From the NCBI GenBank assembly GCA_000437755.1, contig FR900145.1:45428-109427 (forward strand): DNA of 64,000 nucleotides, written 5' to 3'. Source of the DNA: Roseburia sp. CAG:303 (lineage in GTDB: Bacteria; Bacillota; Clostridia; Lachnospirales; Lachnospiraceae). The notes below the pieces were generated by a model that saw nothing but the letters and a program-made list of their open reading frames with translations, was not told where the DNA came from and did no database searches. Positions 1 through 8,210 of this stretch are shown in pieces (the first letter of the stretch is position 1; every line of letters starts with the position of its first letter). The translations under genes and the position numbers were made by a program.

Positions 1-130
1 AGGTCTCATACCGGAGAGCGGGTTAAGGGAAGATTATGTAATTCCGGCGGCATTTGATGAACGGGTAGGAAAGACAGTTGCTGCGGCAGTTGCAGAAGCG
101 GCACGAAAAAGCGGTGTGATAAAGGAATAA
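1..130 (+). CDS. NAD-dependent malic enzyme, C-terminal end (partial)
   Basis: The reading frame is open from the left edge (codons from position 2) and stops at 128-130. The 42 visible residues include GLREDYVIPAAFDERVGK, followed by an Ala-rich helix ending in VIKE. This matches the usual C-terminus of bacterial malic enzymes, where a DYIIP...FD.RV motif precedes an alanine-rich last helix. The enzyme oxidatively decarboxylates malate to pyruvate. The catalytic part lies outside the window, so the call rests on the tail alone. A Nudix gene starts 22 nt after the stop. Confidence 0.65.
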   Translation, partial: GLIPESGLREDYVIPAAFDERVGKTVAAAVAEAARKSGVIKE

Positions 131-152
131 AAAACGGAAAGAAGACAAAGCA

Positions 153-716
153 ATGAGATTTAAGAAAATAACAAAAAAAGAAGAAGGCAAATTCATTACA
201 AGATATGATTTGACCTATGAAACCGTGGATAAAAAAGAAAAAGTCTATGAGATGATAAGCAGAAACAATCACCTGACGAATTATGAGGAACTTCATGGGG
301 ACAGCCCGGATGCAGTCGTTATTATTGCATTGGATGAGACCGGGGATAAAATCCTCTTAAACAAAGAATTTCGTCTTGCCCCCGGCTGTTTTGTATACAA
401 TTTTCCGGCAGGACTCATAGACGAAGGAGAACAACCGGAAGAAAGTGCAAAGCGGGAATTGTGGGAAGAAACAGGTCTCGAACTGTATGAGATAGAAGAC
501 AAAATCGGATTGAGTTACAGTGCTGTGGGATTCTCCAATGAATTAAACGTATGCATTACAGGAAGGGCAAGAGGAGAATTTCATGCAAGCACATCCACGG
601 TAGAAGAAATCGAGGCGGCATGGTACACCAGGGAAGAAGTCCGGGAACTTTTAAAGACACAGAGATTTGCAGCCAGAACACAGGCATACTGCTACCTGTG
701 GAGTAAAGAAAAATAG
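153..716 (+). CDS. Nudix hydrolase, ADP-ribose pyrophosphatase-like
   Basis: The 187-residue protein carries a full Nudix box at about residues 89-111: G, five residues, E, seven residues, then RELWEETGL, fitting GX5EX7REUXEEXGU. The glutamates of REXXEE bind the metal for hydrolysis of a nucleoside diphosphate linked to another group. Length and the N-terminal strand region resemble the ADP-sugar pyrophosphatase branch, but the substrate cannot be read from sequence. The GH3 gene follows after a 34-nt gap with its own ribosome binding site, so the two may be cotranscribed. A function in sugar-nucleotide turnover beside the glycosidase is only inference. Confidence 0.85.
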   Translation: MRFKKITKKEEGKFITRYDLTYETVDKKEKVYEMISRNNHLTNYEELHGDSPDAVVIIALDETGDKILLNKEFRLAPGCFVYNFPAGLIDEGEQPEESAKRELWEETGLELYEIEDKIGLSYSAVGFSNELNVCITGRARGEFHASTSTVEEIEAAWYTREEVRELLKTQRFAARTQAYCYLWSKEK

Positions 717-750
717 AGAAAAAGAAAAGAGAACAGAAGGAGAAAGCATT

Positions 751-3099
751 ATGGTAAAGTGGCAGAGAGCATTGTATCAGCCGGGTGTTCCGCTCGGAGA
801 AAACGGAACAAGAGTAACAGCATCGAAGGAACATAGGGCGTTGTCGAAGGAAGCGGCGAAGGAAGGTATGGTTCTGCTGAAAAATGAGCAGAATCTGCTG
901 CCGCTGGAGAAAGGCAGCAAGGTGGCACTGTTTGGCAAGGCAACGTTTGACTATGTCAAAGGTGGCGGCGGAAGCGGAGATGTGACCGTATCCTATGTAA
1001 AGAATCTCTATGAGGGATTTCTGGAGTTAAAGGACAGAGTGAGTGTCTGTGAGGAACTTGCTTCCTTTTACCGGAAAAATGTGGAAGAACAGTATGAAAA
1101 TAAAATAGCACCGGGAATGACTGTAGAGCCGGAACTTCCGGATGAACTCTGTCAGACGGCAAGAAATTATACGGACACGGCAATCATTTCCATCTGCCGT
1201 TTTTCCGGGGAAGGATGGGACCGCAAAGGAAAGAGTGATTTCTATCTGACAGAGGAAGAAAAAGCCATGATGGAGCAGGTAACATCCTGTTTCCCGAAAG
1301 TAATCGCCGTACTCAATGTCGGCGGAATGGTGGATTCCTGCTGGTTTGCGGAGAATGACAGGATATCCTCCGTACTGATGGCATGGCAGGGCGGTATGGA
1401 AGGCGGAAGTGCAGCGGCAGAGCTTCTCTGCGGCATCGGCAATCCGTCCGGAAAACTTGCAGATACCTTTGCAAAGTCCCTGGAAGATTATCCATCTACC
1501 GAATCGTTCCATGAATCTGACGATTATGTAGATTACACGGAAGATATCTATGTGGGATACCGTTATTTTGAAACCATACCACAGGCCAGGTCGAAGGTAA
1601 ACTACTGCTTCGGATTTGGACTGTCCTACACCCGTTTTGCGTGGGAGATACGCAGTATCTCGGAGAAGGGAGGACTGGTATCCATACAGGTAAACGTAGT
1701 CAATACCGGAAAATATGCGGGAAAAGAAGTGGTACAGATTTATCTGCATGCACCGCAGGGACTGCTTGGCAAAGCAGACAAAAGTCTCTGTGCCTTTGAG
1801 AAGACAAGGCTTCTGCAGCCGGGAGAAACACAGCTGCTTTCCTTTGAGATTGCCATGGATAAGCAGGCTTCCTATGATGACCTCGGAAAAATAAAAAAAT
1901 CCGCCTATGTACTGGAAAAAGGCGATTATACTTTCTATGTGGGAACATCTGTGGAACAGACCATGCAGGCAGATTTTGTATACACACTGGAAGAAGACAA
2001 AATCGTAGAACAGCTCACATCAAAACTTGCTCCGTCCGTGTTAAAGCGACGTATGTTATCTGACGGCACATTTGAGGAACTGCCGCAGACAGAGCCGGTC
2101 GATACCGATGCCTGTGCCATTCCGTTCGAGGCGAAAGAACCGCTTGACGGACTGACACCAAAGACGAGAGTAATAGAGCCTGTCTGCCTGTGGAAGTGGA
2201 GATACAAAGAGGGAATCCGTCCGTTTACGGAAGTGGCGGAAGGAAAAATGAGTCTCGATGAATTTCTGGCACAGATGACCGACGAGGAACTGGCACATCT
2301 GCTCGGTGGACAGCCAAATACCGGAGTGTCCAACACCTTTGGGATCGGAAATATGCCGGAATATGCCATTCCGACCATCACTACGGCGGACGGACCGGCG
2401 GGATTGCGTATCGAACCGCAGTGCGGTGTCAATACAACGGCATGGCCATGTGCTACACTGCTGGCATCCACCTGGAATCCGGACCTTGTTTACCGGGTAG
2501 GCGAAGCCGGAGGAAAAGAAGTAGAAGAAAACAATATTTCCGTATGGCTGACACCGGCTGTCAACATTCACCGAAGCCCTCTCTGTGGCCGTAACTTTGA
2601 GTATTATTCCGAAGACCCGCTCCTGACAGGAAAACTGGCGGGTGCTATGGTAAAGGGAATCCAGTCCCGGCATATCGCGGCCACGGTCAAACATTTTGCG
2701 TTAAATAATAAAGAGACAAACCGCAAAAACAGCGATTCGAGAGTTTCCGAGAGAGCGGTAAGGGAAATTTACCTAAAAGCATTTGAAATCATTGTAAAAG
2801 AGGCACATCCGTGGTGCATCATGACCGCCTACAACATTGTAAACGGACACCGGGCATCCGAAAACAAAGAACTCATTGATGGAATCCTGCGCGGAGAATG
2901 GAAGTTTGACGGTATGGTAACCACAGACTGGTGGACCTTCGGGGAACATTACAAAGAGGTAAAAGCCGGAAACGACCTGAAGATGGCATGCGGATATCCG
3001 GACAGACTGATGCAGGCAAAAGAGGCGGGGGCATTATCCAGAGAAGAAATGGAAACCTGTGCGAAACGTATCCTGCAGCTTATTTTGAAAATAGACTAA
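751..3099 (+). CDS. Glycoside hydrolase family 3 enzyme with swapped domain order
   Basis: The start at 751 is chosen because AGAAGGAG lies just upstream; an in-frame ATG at 667 lies inside the Nudix gene and adds an unlikely basic tail. The 782-residue product has the GH3 C-terminal-type domain first (residues about 25-290, with EGMVLLKNE), then a fibronectin-III-like domain (about 300-400), then the GH3 N-terminal (beta/alpha)8-type domain (about 503-750). The latter shows KHFALNN near residue 646 and GMVTTDWW, where Asp726 is the expected catalytic nucleophile. This order is known for some beta-glucosidases of rumen bacteria such as Ruminococcus albus and Butyrivibrio fibrisolvens. There is no signal peptide, so it should cleave oligosaccharides in the cytoplasm. 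Exact specificity (glucoside, xyloside or other) is not readable. Confidence 0.9.
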   Translation: MVKWQRALYQPGVPLGENGTRVTASKEHRALSKEAAKEGMVLLKNEQNLLPLEKGSKVALFGKATFDYVKGGGGSGDVTVSYVKNLYEGFLELKDRVSVCEELASFYRKNVEEQYENKIAPGMTVEPELPDELCQTARNYTDTAIISICRFSGEGWDRKGKSDFYLTEEEKAMMEQVTSCFPKVIAVLNVGGMVDSCWFAENDRISSVLMAWQGGMEGGSAAAELLCGIGNPSGKLADTFAKSLEDYPSTESFHESDDYVDYTEDIYVGYRYFETIPQARSKVNYCFGFGLSYTRFAWEIRSISEKGGLVSIQVNVVNTGKYAGKEVVQIYLHAPQGLLGKADKSLCAFEKTRLLQPGETQLLSFEIAMDKQASYDDLGKIKKSAYVLEKGDYTFYVGTSVEQTMQADFVYTLEEDKIVEQLTSKLAPSVLKRRMLSDGTFEELPQTEPVDTDACAIPFEAKEPLDGLTPKTRVIEPVCLWKWRYKEGIRPFTEVAEGKMSLDEFLAQMTDEELAHLLGGQPNTGVSNTFGIGNMPEYAIPTITTADGPAGLRIEPQCGVNTTAWPCATLLASTWNPDLVYRVGEAGGKEVEENNISVWLTPAVNIHRSPLCGRNFEYYSEDPLLTGKLAGAMVKGIQSRHIAATVKHFALNNKETNRKNSDSRVSERAVREIYLKAFEIIVKEAHPWCIMTAYNIVNGHRASENKELIDGILRGEWKFDGMVTTDWWTFGEHYKEVKAGNDLKMACGYPDRLMQAKEAGALSREEMETCAKRILQLILKID

Positions 3100-3130
3100 G
3101 ATATGTTTTACAATTAATTAATTAAAAAAT

Positions 3131-3165
3131 AAAAAAACAGGAGAGTTATTCTCTCCTGTTTTTTT
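3131..3165. terminator. Bidirectional intrinsic terminator
   Basis: Perfect 9-bp stem ACAGGAGAG (3137-3145) / CTCTCCTGT (3151-3159) with loop TTATT. A T-run follows on the plus strand and an A-rich run precedes it, so it can stop both the GH3 transcript and the convergent minus-strand gene. Confidence 0.85.
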
Positions 3166-3592
3166 AAACATCCGGATAATGTGCCTGCTTGTGCATGATA
3201 TTGCAGATACCGGATAACTCTTCGTAATCTTCATTAAAGGTATTAATATTAAATTCGATTAACGTGTTGCTGAATAATTCCACATAATATTTAAAATGAT
3301 GCTGCGGAAGTCTTGAAAGATTAAGGTAACACCGTTTGGAATAATCTTCCCCATCGTATTTTTCAGCAAAAATCCATGTGATGATGATGGCAAGGTTTAC
3401 ATCATAAAAGGCAGATACATCACCCTTCAGATTGACGAAAGTATCAAGATAACTTCGCATCAAGACCATGTCATCCCGGCTTAACGGAATTTTTTCTGTA
3501 ACATTGATTGCCGTACCATCATTTTTACAGTATTGTTCTAAAAGACGTTCCATCTCAGGAAGCGTCATATTTTGTTTAAACAGATTACTCAT
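3164..3592 (-). CDS. Hypothetical small protein, about 142 aa
   Basis: The open frame on the minus strand ends beside the shared terminator. A TTG at 3598 is possible, but ATG at 3592 has GAGGTGA about 7 nt upstream and is preferred. The product is soluble-looking, acidic and helical, with motifs such as SRDDMVLMRSYLDTFVNLKG near the middle and no signal peptide or convincing membrane segment. I do not recognise the family. A well-formed promoter at 3651-3679 and its own terminator argue that it is a real gene. It is divergent from purA and shares a 170-nt upstream region with it. Confidence 0.7.
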   Translation of the reverse strand: MSNLFKQNMTLPEMERLLEQYCKNDGTAINVTEKIPLSRDDMVLMRSYLDTFVNLKGDVSAFYDVNLAIIITWIFAEKYDGEDYSKRCYLNLSRLPQHHFKYYVELFSNTLIEFNINTFNEDYEELSGICNIMHKQAHYPDV

Positions 3593-3650
3593 ATCCAATC
3601 ACCTCGTTTCCAGAAACTGTTAAAATTAACACGGACAAATCTTTAAAAAT

Positions 3651-3679
3651 ATTATAGTATAATTTTCTGTAAAAATCAA
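3651..3679 (-). promoter_or_regulatory. Promoter for the minus-strand hypothetical gene
   Basis: On the minus strand TTGATT (3679-3674), 17-nt spacer, TATAAT (3656-3651). It lies about 60 nt upstream of the start at 3592. Confidence 0.7.
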
Positions 3680-3690
3680 TATTAAAACAA

Positions 3691-3719
3691 TTTACTTCTA
3701 ACTAAAAATGTGGTAATAT
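3691..3719 (+). promoter_or_regulatory. Promoter for purA
   Basis: TTTACT (3691-3696), 17-nt spacer, TAATAT (3714-3719). It is back to back with the minus-strand promoter and about 110 nt upstream of the likely purA start. Confidence 0.6.
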
Positions 3720-3762
3720 GAAAGCGATGTTTCGTGGAAGGCTTAAACTAAAGAAAGGGAAA

Positions 3763-3828
3763 ATGCATGCGCACACTTTTCTTCCACATTTGTGCGGACG
3801 TTTTACGTCATGCGTCATGCATAGGTAA
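3763..3828 (+). promoter_or_regulatory. purA leader with small hairpins and a possible 21-codon leader peptide
   Basis: A purine-rich ribosome binding site (AAAGAAAGGG) precedes two overlapping ATGs at 3763 and 3767. The first opens a 21-codon frame that stops at 3826-3828, only 4 nt before the preferred purA ATG at 3833. The second is in frame with purA and would add 22 residues not expected in the family. The stretch can form CGCACA (3770-3775) / TGTGCG (3791-3796) and a tight GACGT-TTT-ACGTC hairpin (3797-3809). This arrangement suggests translational coupling or leader control, but it is not a known motif to me. Confidence 0.4.
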
Positions 3829-3832
3829 AGTA

Positions 3833-5107
3833 ATGGTAAGAGCAGTAGTAGGAGCTAACTGGGGTGACGAAGGAAAAGGTAAGATTACAGACATGCTTGC
3901 TGAAACATCTGATATTATTGTCAGATTTCAGGGCGGAAGTAATGCAGGTCATACCATTGTAAATAATTATGGAAAATTTGCACTTCATATTCTGCCATCA
4001 GGAGTATTTTACAATCATACCACAAGCATTATTGGAAACGGAGTAGCATTCAGTGTTCCGGCTTTATTTAATGAGATTAATGAACTGGTTAAGAGGGGCG
4101 TTCCAAAACCAAAGATTCTGGTGTCTGACAGGGCACAGATTGTTATGCCATATCATATTCTGTTTGATGAATGTGAAGAAGAAAGACTGGGCAAGAAGTC
4201 ATTTGGTTCAACAAAGTCAGGAATCGCACCGTTCTATTCAGATAAATATTCAAAAGTAGGTTTTCAGGTTTCTGAACTCTTCGATGAAGAATCTTTACAG
4301 GAACATGTGGAAAGGGTTCTTGAATCCAAGAATATCATACTGGAACATATGTATCACAAAGAACCGCTCAAGGTAGAAGATATTATGAGTACACTGCACG
4401 AATACAGGGATATGGTAGAACCATATGTATGTGATACGGCAGCATTTATCCAGCAGGCAATCAAAGAAGGTAAGAATGTTCTGTTAGAGGGACAGCTCGG
4501 AACATTAAAAGATCCGGATTTCGGTATTTACCCGATGGTTACATCTTCCTCCACATTAGCAGCTTATGGTGCAATCGGAGCAGGTATTCCGCCGTATGAA
4601 ATCAAGAATATTACTGCGGTTGTAAAAGCATACTCAAGTGCAGTAGGAGCAGGAGAATTTGTCAGCGAACTTCATGGAGAAGAGGCAGATGAACTCAGAA
4701 GACGCGGTGGTGATGGCGGAGAATTCGGTGCAACTACAGGCCGTCCGAGAAGAGTGGGCTGGCTGGATACCGTTGCTTCAAGATACGGGGTGAGAATGCA
4801 GAGTGCAACAGAAGTAGCACTTACCGTACTTGATGTACTCGGTTATCTGGATGAGATTCCGGTATGTACCGCATATGAAATCGACGGAGAGATCACAAAG
4901 GACTTCCCTGTAACTACAAAGCTTAAGAAAGCAAAACCTGTATTTACAAAGCTTCCGGGATGGAAATGCGATATCCGGGGAATTAAGAAGTACGAAGAAC
5001 TTCCGGAAAACTGCAGAAAATACATTGAATTTGTAGAGAAAGAAATCGGAGTAAAGATCACTCTGGTATCCAATGGTCCGGAAAGACATGATATTATTCA
5101 CAGATAA
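3833..5107 (+). CDS. purA: Adenylosuccinate synthetase
   Basis: PurA joins IMP and aspartate using GTP to form adenylosuccinate, the first committed step to AMP. From ATG 3833 the protein is 424 residues, normal for the family, and begins MVRAVVGANWGDEGKGK with the GDEGKGK phosphate loop at residues 11-17. Further signatures are GGSNAGHT, the LEGQLGT region and TTGRPRR. An in-frame ATG at 3767 has a better-spaced ribosome binding site but would add an N-terminal extension unlike the family, so 3833 is preferred. A small membrane-protein gene follows 10 nt after the stop, which suggests an operon. Confidence 0.95.
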   Translation: MVRAVVGANWGDEGKGKITDMLAETSDIIVRFQGGSNAGHTIVNNYGKFALHILPSGVFYNHTTSIIGNGVAFSVPALFNEINELVKRGVPKPKILVSDRAQIVMPYHILFDECEEERLGKKSFGSTKSGIAPFYSDKYSKVGFQVSELFDEESLQEHVERVLESKNIILEHMYHKEPLKVEDIMSTLHEYRDMVEPYVCDTAAFIQQAIKEGKNVLLEGQLGTLKDPDFGIYPMVTSSSTLAAYGAIGAGIPPYEIKNITAVVKAYSSAVGAGEFVSELHGEEADELRRRGGDGGEFGATTGRPRRVGWLDTVASRYGVRMQSATEVALTVLDVLGYLDEIPVCTAYEIDGEITKDFPVTTKLKKAKPVFTKLPGWKCDIRGIKKYEELPENCRKYIEFVEKEIGVKITLVSNGPERHDIIHR

Positions 5108-5117
5108 CAGGTGAAAC

Positions 5118-5396
5118 ATGAAAAAAATGAAACAGATAGCAGCTATTATTGCGATTATACTACTGCTTGGTCTGTATGTGTGGTCCTTTATAGCTGCACT
5201 GCTTGCAAGACCGGAGTCAAACCAGGTATTCTGGGCAGCAGTGTTCTGTACCATATTTGTACCAATTATACTGTTTCTCTTCATCCGGATGAATGAATAC
5301 AGAAAAGAAGGTACAACCATGGCAGACATACGCAGACAGAAAAAACAGATGAAAGCTGCAGAAAAAGCAAAAAATAAGAAAAAGAAAGAAGATTAA
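5118..5396 (+). CDS. Small two-helix membrane protein
   Basis: The 92-residue product has two hydrophobic segments (about residues 7-30 and 38-57) and a strongly basic Lys/Ala-rich cytoplasmic tail ending KKKKED. AGGTGA precedes the ATG. It sits 10 nt after purA and 10 nt before the SEC-C gene, so it is part of the same transcript. No functional family is recognised; the layout is that of a small inner-membrane protein with a soluble C-terminal helix. Confidence 0.75.
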   Translation: MKKMKQIAAIIAIILLLGLYVWSFIAALLARPESNQVFWAAVFCTIFVPIILFLFIRMNEYRKEGTTMADIRRQKKQMKAAEKAKNKKKKED

Positions 5397-5406
5397 GGAG
5401 AATAAA

Positions 5407-5934
5407 ATGGCAGATCAGGAAAACAGAGAATACACATTACTGGAGATTTGGAGAGGTAATGCTTATTCCGCACAGAAGACACAGAAAGAAGCAAATGAAT
5501 TCTGGGCAAAATATTTCACAATCGAAAAAGGAATCTATGAGAAGATTCTTGCTGAGCCGGACGTAGTTGTAGAAGGTACGGTAAAGGAACTTGCAGAAAA
5601 ATATGGTGTTGATCCGCTTGTTATGGTAGGATTCCTTGACGGAATCAATGACAGTCTGAAGAATCCGAATCCAATTGAGACAATGACAGAAGATACGGTT
5701 GTAAATCTTGGATATGATACAGAACTGTTATACAAGAACATGGTAGAAGCCAAAGCAGAATGGCTGTACACACTTGATGCATGGAACACACTGATTCCGA
5801 GCGAAGAAAGAAGAAAAGAACTGTATAAAGAACAGAAGAGTTCTCATACAATTGTAAAAGATAAAAAAGTAGGAAGAAATGATCCGTGTCCTTGCGGCAG
5901 TGGAAAGAAATATAAATATTGCTGCGGCAGATAG
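5407..5934 (+). CDS. SEC-C metal-binding domain protein
   Basis: The 175-residue protein ends in [20 protein letters not shown], the typical SEC-C zinc-binding tail with pattern CXC...CC, as found at the end of SecA and in many small proteins. Upstream is a helical domain of about 140 residues with no motif that I recognise. AAGGAG lies ahead of the ATG at 5407. The gene lies in the purA transcript and its end is 29 nt from the start of the lipid-kinase gene. The SEC-C domain is known to bind zinc and often contacts partner proteins; the specific role here is unknown. Confidence 0.85.
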   Translation: MADQENREYTLLEIWRGNAYSAQKTQKEANEFWAKYFTIEKGIYEKILAEPDVVVEGTVKELAEKYGVDPLVMVGFLDGINDSLKNPNPIETMTEDTVVNLGYDTELLYKNMVEAKAEWLYTLDAWNTLIPSEERRKELYKEQKSSHTIVKDKKVGRNDPCPCGSGKKYKYCCGR

Positions 5935-5963
5935 GAACACAGGAAATATCTGGAGGAACGCCT

Positions 5964-6914
5964 ATGAAGAAGCTGTTATTTGTATATAATGCGAGGTCTG
6001 GGAAAGCAAGAATTAAAAGATATCTGTCAGATATCATAAATATATTTATCCAGTCAGGATATTATGTTGAGAGTTATCAGACACAGTCTGTCTGCGATGC
6101 GAAGAAACAGATTGCAGGAAGAGGACAGCATTTTGACCTGATCGTTGTAGCAGGAGGCGATGGCACATTGAATGAGGGTATCTCCGGAATGATGCATCTG
6201 GGAAGACGAATTCCGATTGGCTATATTCCGTCCGGTTCAACGAATGATTTTGCAACAAGTCTCAAACTTCCAAAGGATATGCTGCAGGCAGCGAAGCTAG
6301 CGGTGGATGGAAATCCGGCCTATGTTGATATAGGCGGATTTAACCGCAGTAATTTTGTTTATATTGCTGCATTTGGTGCATTTACGGATGTATCCTACAG
6401 TACGCCACAGGATTTGAAAAATCTTCTGGGACATTCTGCTTATATTATCGAGGCCCTGAAACAGTTTGGAAATATCATGACAAGTTACCATTTCAGAATT
6501 GAACGGGAAAATGGGCAGATTATAGAGGATGATTTTATTTATGGCATGGTGACTAACTCGGTTTCGGCAGGTGGGTTCAAAGGAATTACCGGAAGAAACA
6601 TTATTCTAGATGATGGACTGTTTGAAGTCACATTACTTAAGAAGCCGAAGAATCCGCTGGAATTGCAGGATATGATTAGCAGCATTATTACGCAGAAGAA
6701 ATGCAAGAATATCATCTCTTTTAAAGCATCGAAGCTGAAATTTTATTCTGAAGAAAAAGTAAAATGGGTTCTGGATGGAGAATATGGCGGATGCCTCAAA
6801 AAAGTAATTATCCGGAATTATAAATGTGCGGTAAAAGTGATGACCGGACTGGATATCAGTAGAAAAGATAAAGTCATTGATAAAGTGAAAATGACTCTAA
6901 ATTTAGACAAATAG
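5964..6914 (+). CDS. Diacylglycerol kinase family lipid kinase (DagK/YegS type)
   Basis: The start at 5964 has TGGAGGA just upstream; an earlier in-frame start at 5919 would overlap the SEC-C gene. The 316-residue protein contains VVAGGDGTLNEGISG near residue 60, the nucleotide-binding motif of the DAGK catalytic domain, and PSGSTNDFA further on. These proteins phosphorylate diacylglycerol or related lipids at the membrane face and recycle it for phospholipid synthesis. It closes the purA cluster and is followed by a strong hairpin terminator. Confidence 0.9.
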   Translation: MKKLLFVYNARSGKARIKRYLSDIINIFIQSGYYVESYQTQSVCDAKKQIAGRGQHFDLIVVAGGDGTLNEGISGMMHLGRRIPIGYIPSGSTNDFATSLKLPKDMLQAAKLAVDGNPAYVDIGGFNRSNFVYIAAFGAFTDVSYSTPQDLKNLLGHSAYIIEALKQFGNIMTSYHFRIERENGQIIEDDFIYGMVTNSVSAGGFKGITGRNIILDDGLFEVTLLKKPKNPLELQDMISSIITQKKCKNIISFKASKLKFYSEEKVKWVLDGEYGGCLKKVIIRNYKCAVKVMTGLDISRKDKVIDKVKMTLNLDK

Positions 6915-6968
6915 CACAGATAATGAAGCAATAATTTAATAGTTTTTCACAAAAATAGATTTTTTTCG

Positions 6969-6998
6969 ACAGCCATGTTTACATGGCTGTTGTTTTCG
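6969..6998 (+). terminator. Intrinsic terminator after the lipid kinase
   Basis: Stem ACAGCCATG (6969-6977) / CATGGCTGT (6982-6990) with a TTTA loop followed by TGTTTT. The -35 element of the rpoD promoter lies in the loop and 3-prime arm. Confidence 0.75.
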
Positions 6999-7006
6999 GT
7001 TATAAT
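6978..7006 (+). promoter_or_regulatory. Promoter for rpoD, embedded in the preceding terminator
   Basis: TTTACA (6978-6983), 17-nt spacer, TATAAT (7001-7006). The -35 hexamer overlaps the hairpin at 6969-6990. The start codon is at 7054. Confidence 0.75.
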
Positions 7007-7053
7007 AACAAAGATACATATAATAGCCTTACTATCGAAATGGGAGATACACT

Positions 7054-8199
7054 ATGAATGATATAGCAATGAACGAAGAGAAAATATTTTTGGAAAGCCT
7101 GGAACAACTGGTAGAACTTGCGAAATCAAAAAAGAATATGCTTGAAATTTCGGACATTGACAAATTTTTAAAAGATAAAAGTATTAGTGCGGAACATATA
7201 GATTTGATCTATCAGTATCTGGAGGAGAAAAAGATAGATGTAGTTCCGAATACGGAAGAAGCTTTTTTGGAAGAAGATGATCTTCTTTTAGAGCCTACCG
7301 ATGATGATTTTGAAGATGAAGAGAATATTGATTTAGATGCTATAAATCTTCTGGAAGGGATCGGAACGGAAGATCCGGTCAGAATGTATTTGAAAGAAAT
7401 TGGTACTGTACCTCTTTTATCTGCGGATGAAGAGTTACGTCTTGCCAGAGAAAAAGCAGAAGGCGGACCAAGAGGACAGAGAGCGAAAGAAAAACTCATA
7501 GAGGCCAATTTACGACTGGTAGTAAGTATTGCAAAGCGTTATACAGGAAGAGGTATGAGTTTTCTGGATCTTGTCCAGGAAGGAAACCTGGGACTGATCA
7601 AAGGGGTTGAGAAATTTGATCCGGATAAGGGATTCAAACTCAGTACTTATGCAACATGGTGGATTCGCCAGTCCGTTACAAGGGCACTTGCCGATCAGGC
7701 ACGTACGATCCGTGTACCGGTGCATATGGTGGAAACCATCAACAGAATGTCCAAGATGCAGAGAAAGCTGACATTGGAGCTGGGATACGAACCGTCCACG
7801 GCAGAACTGGCCAATGCACTGGATATGCCGGAAGAAAAAGTACTTGAGATTATGCAGATTGCAAGAGAACCAGCTTCTCTGGAAACACCTATCGGTGAAG
7901 AGGATGATTCCAATCTGGGAGATTTTGTTGCAGATAACAATACAGTCACACCGGAACAGAATGTGGAATCCGTTATGCTGAGAGAACATATAGATATCCT
8001 GCTGCAGGATTTAAAAGACAGGGAAAAACAGGTTATTGTACTGCGGTTCGGACTGGAAGACGGGCATCCGAGAACATTGGAAGAAGTAGGTAAGGAATTC
8101 AATGTTACAAGAGAAAGAATACGCCAGATTGAAGCAAAGGCATTGCGGAAATTAAGAAATCCGGTTAGAAGTAAAAAGATTAAGGACTTCCTCATGTAG
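7054..8199 (+). CDS. rpoD: RNA polymerase primary sigma factor (sigma-70/sigma-A)
   Basis: The 381-residue protein directs RNA polymerase to housekeeping promoters. It has an acidic N-terminal region 1.1 (residues 1-105, rich in Asp/Glu around 70-95), region 1.2 with [11 protein letters not shown] near 107, region 2 with [16 protein letters not shown] near 195, and region 4 with a helix-turn-helix ending [18 protein letters not shown] near 350. Length fits clostridial RpoD. In many Firmicutes rpoD follows dnaG, but here it stands alone behind its own promoter and terminator. GGGAGA precedes the ATG. The consensus promoters found elsewhere in the window are the type this factor reads. Confidence 0.95.
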   Translation: MNDIAMNEEKIFLESLEQLVELAKSKKNMLEISDIDKFLKDKSISAEHIDLIYQYLEEKKIDVVPNTEEAFLEEDDLLLEPTDDDFEDEENIDLDAINLLEGIGTEDPVRMYLKEIGTVPLLSADEELRLAREKAEGGPRGQRAKEKLIEANLRLVVSIAKRYTGRGMSFLDLVQEGNLGLIKGVEKFDPDKGFKLSTYATWWIRQSVTRALADQARTIRVPVHMVETINRMSKMQRKLTLELGYEPSTAELANALDMPEEKVLEIMQIAREPASLETPIGEEDDSNLGDFVADNNTVTPEQNVESVMLREHIDILLQDLKDREKQVIVLRFGLEDGHPRTLEEVGKEFNVTRERIRQIEAKALRKLRNPVRSKKIKDFLM

Positions 8200-8210
8200 G
8201 AGGTCCTTTT
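8182..8210 (+). terminator. Terminator overlapping the rpoD stop codon
   Basis: Eleven-pair stem, AAGGACTTCCT (8182-8192) with AGGAGGTCCTT (8198-8208), one G-U pair, loop CATGT, then TTTT. The stop codon at 8197-8199 lies at the loop/stem border. Confidence 0.8.

Noticed and set aside
667..750. Upstream ATG for the GH3 gene
   Set aside because: It overlaps the Nudix gene by 50 nt and adds a basic tail; AGAAGGAG directly before 751 marks the real start.
1027..1749. 240-codon minus-strand frame inside the GH3 gene
   Set aside because: Shadow of the GH3 coding sequence, rich in His/Cys/Phe and lacking family motifs.
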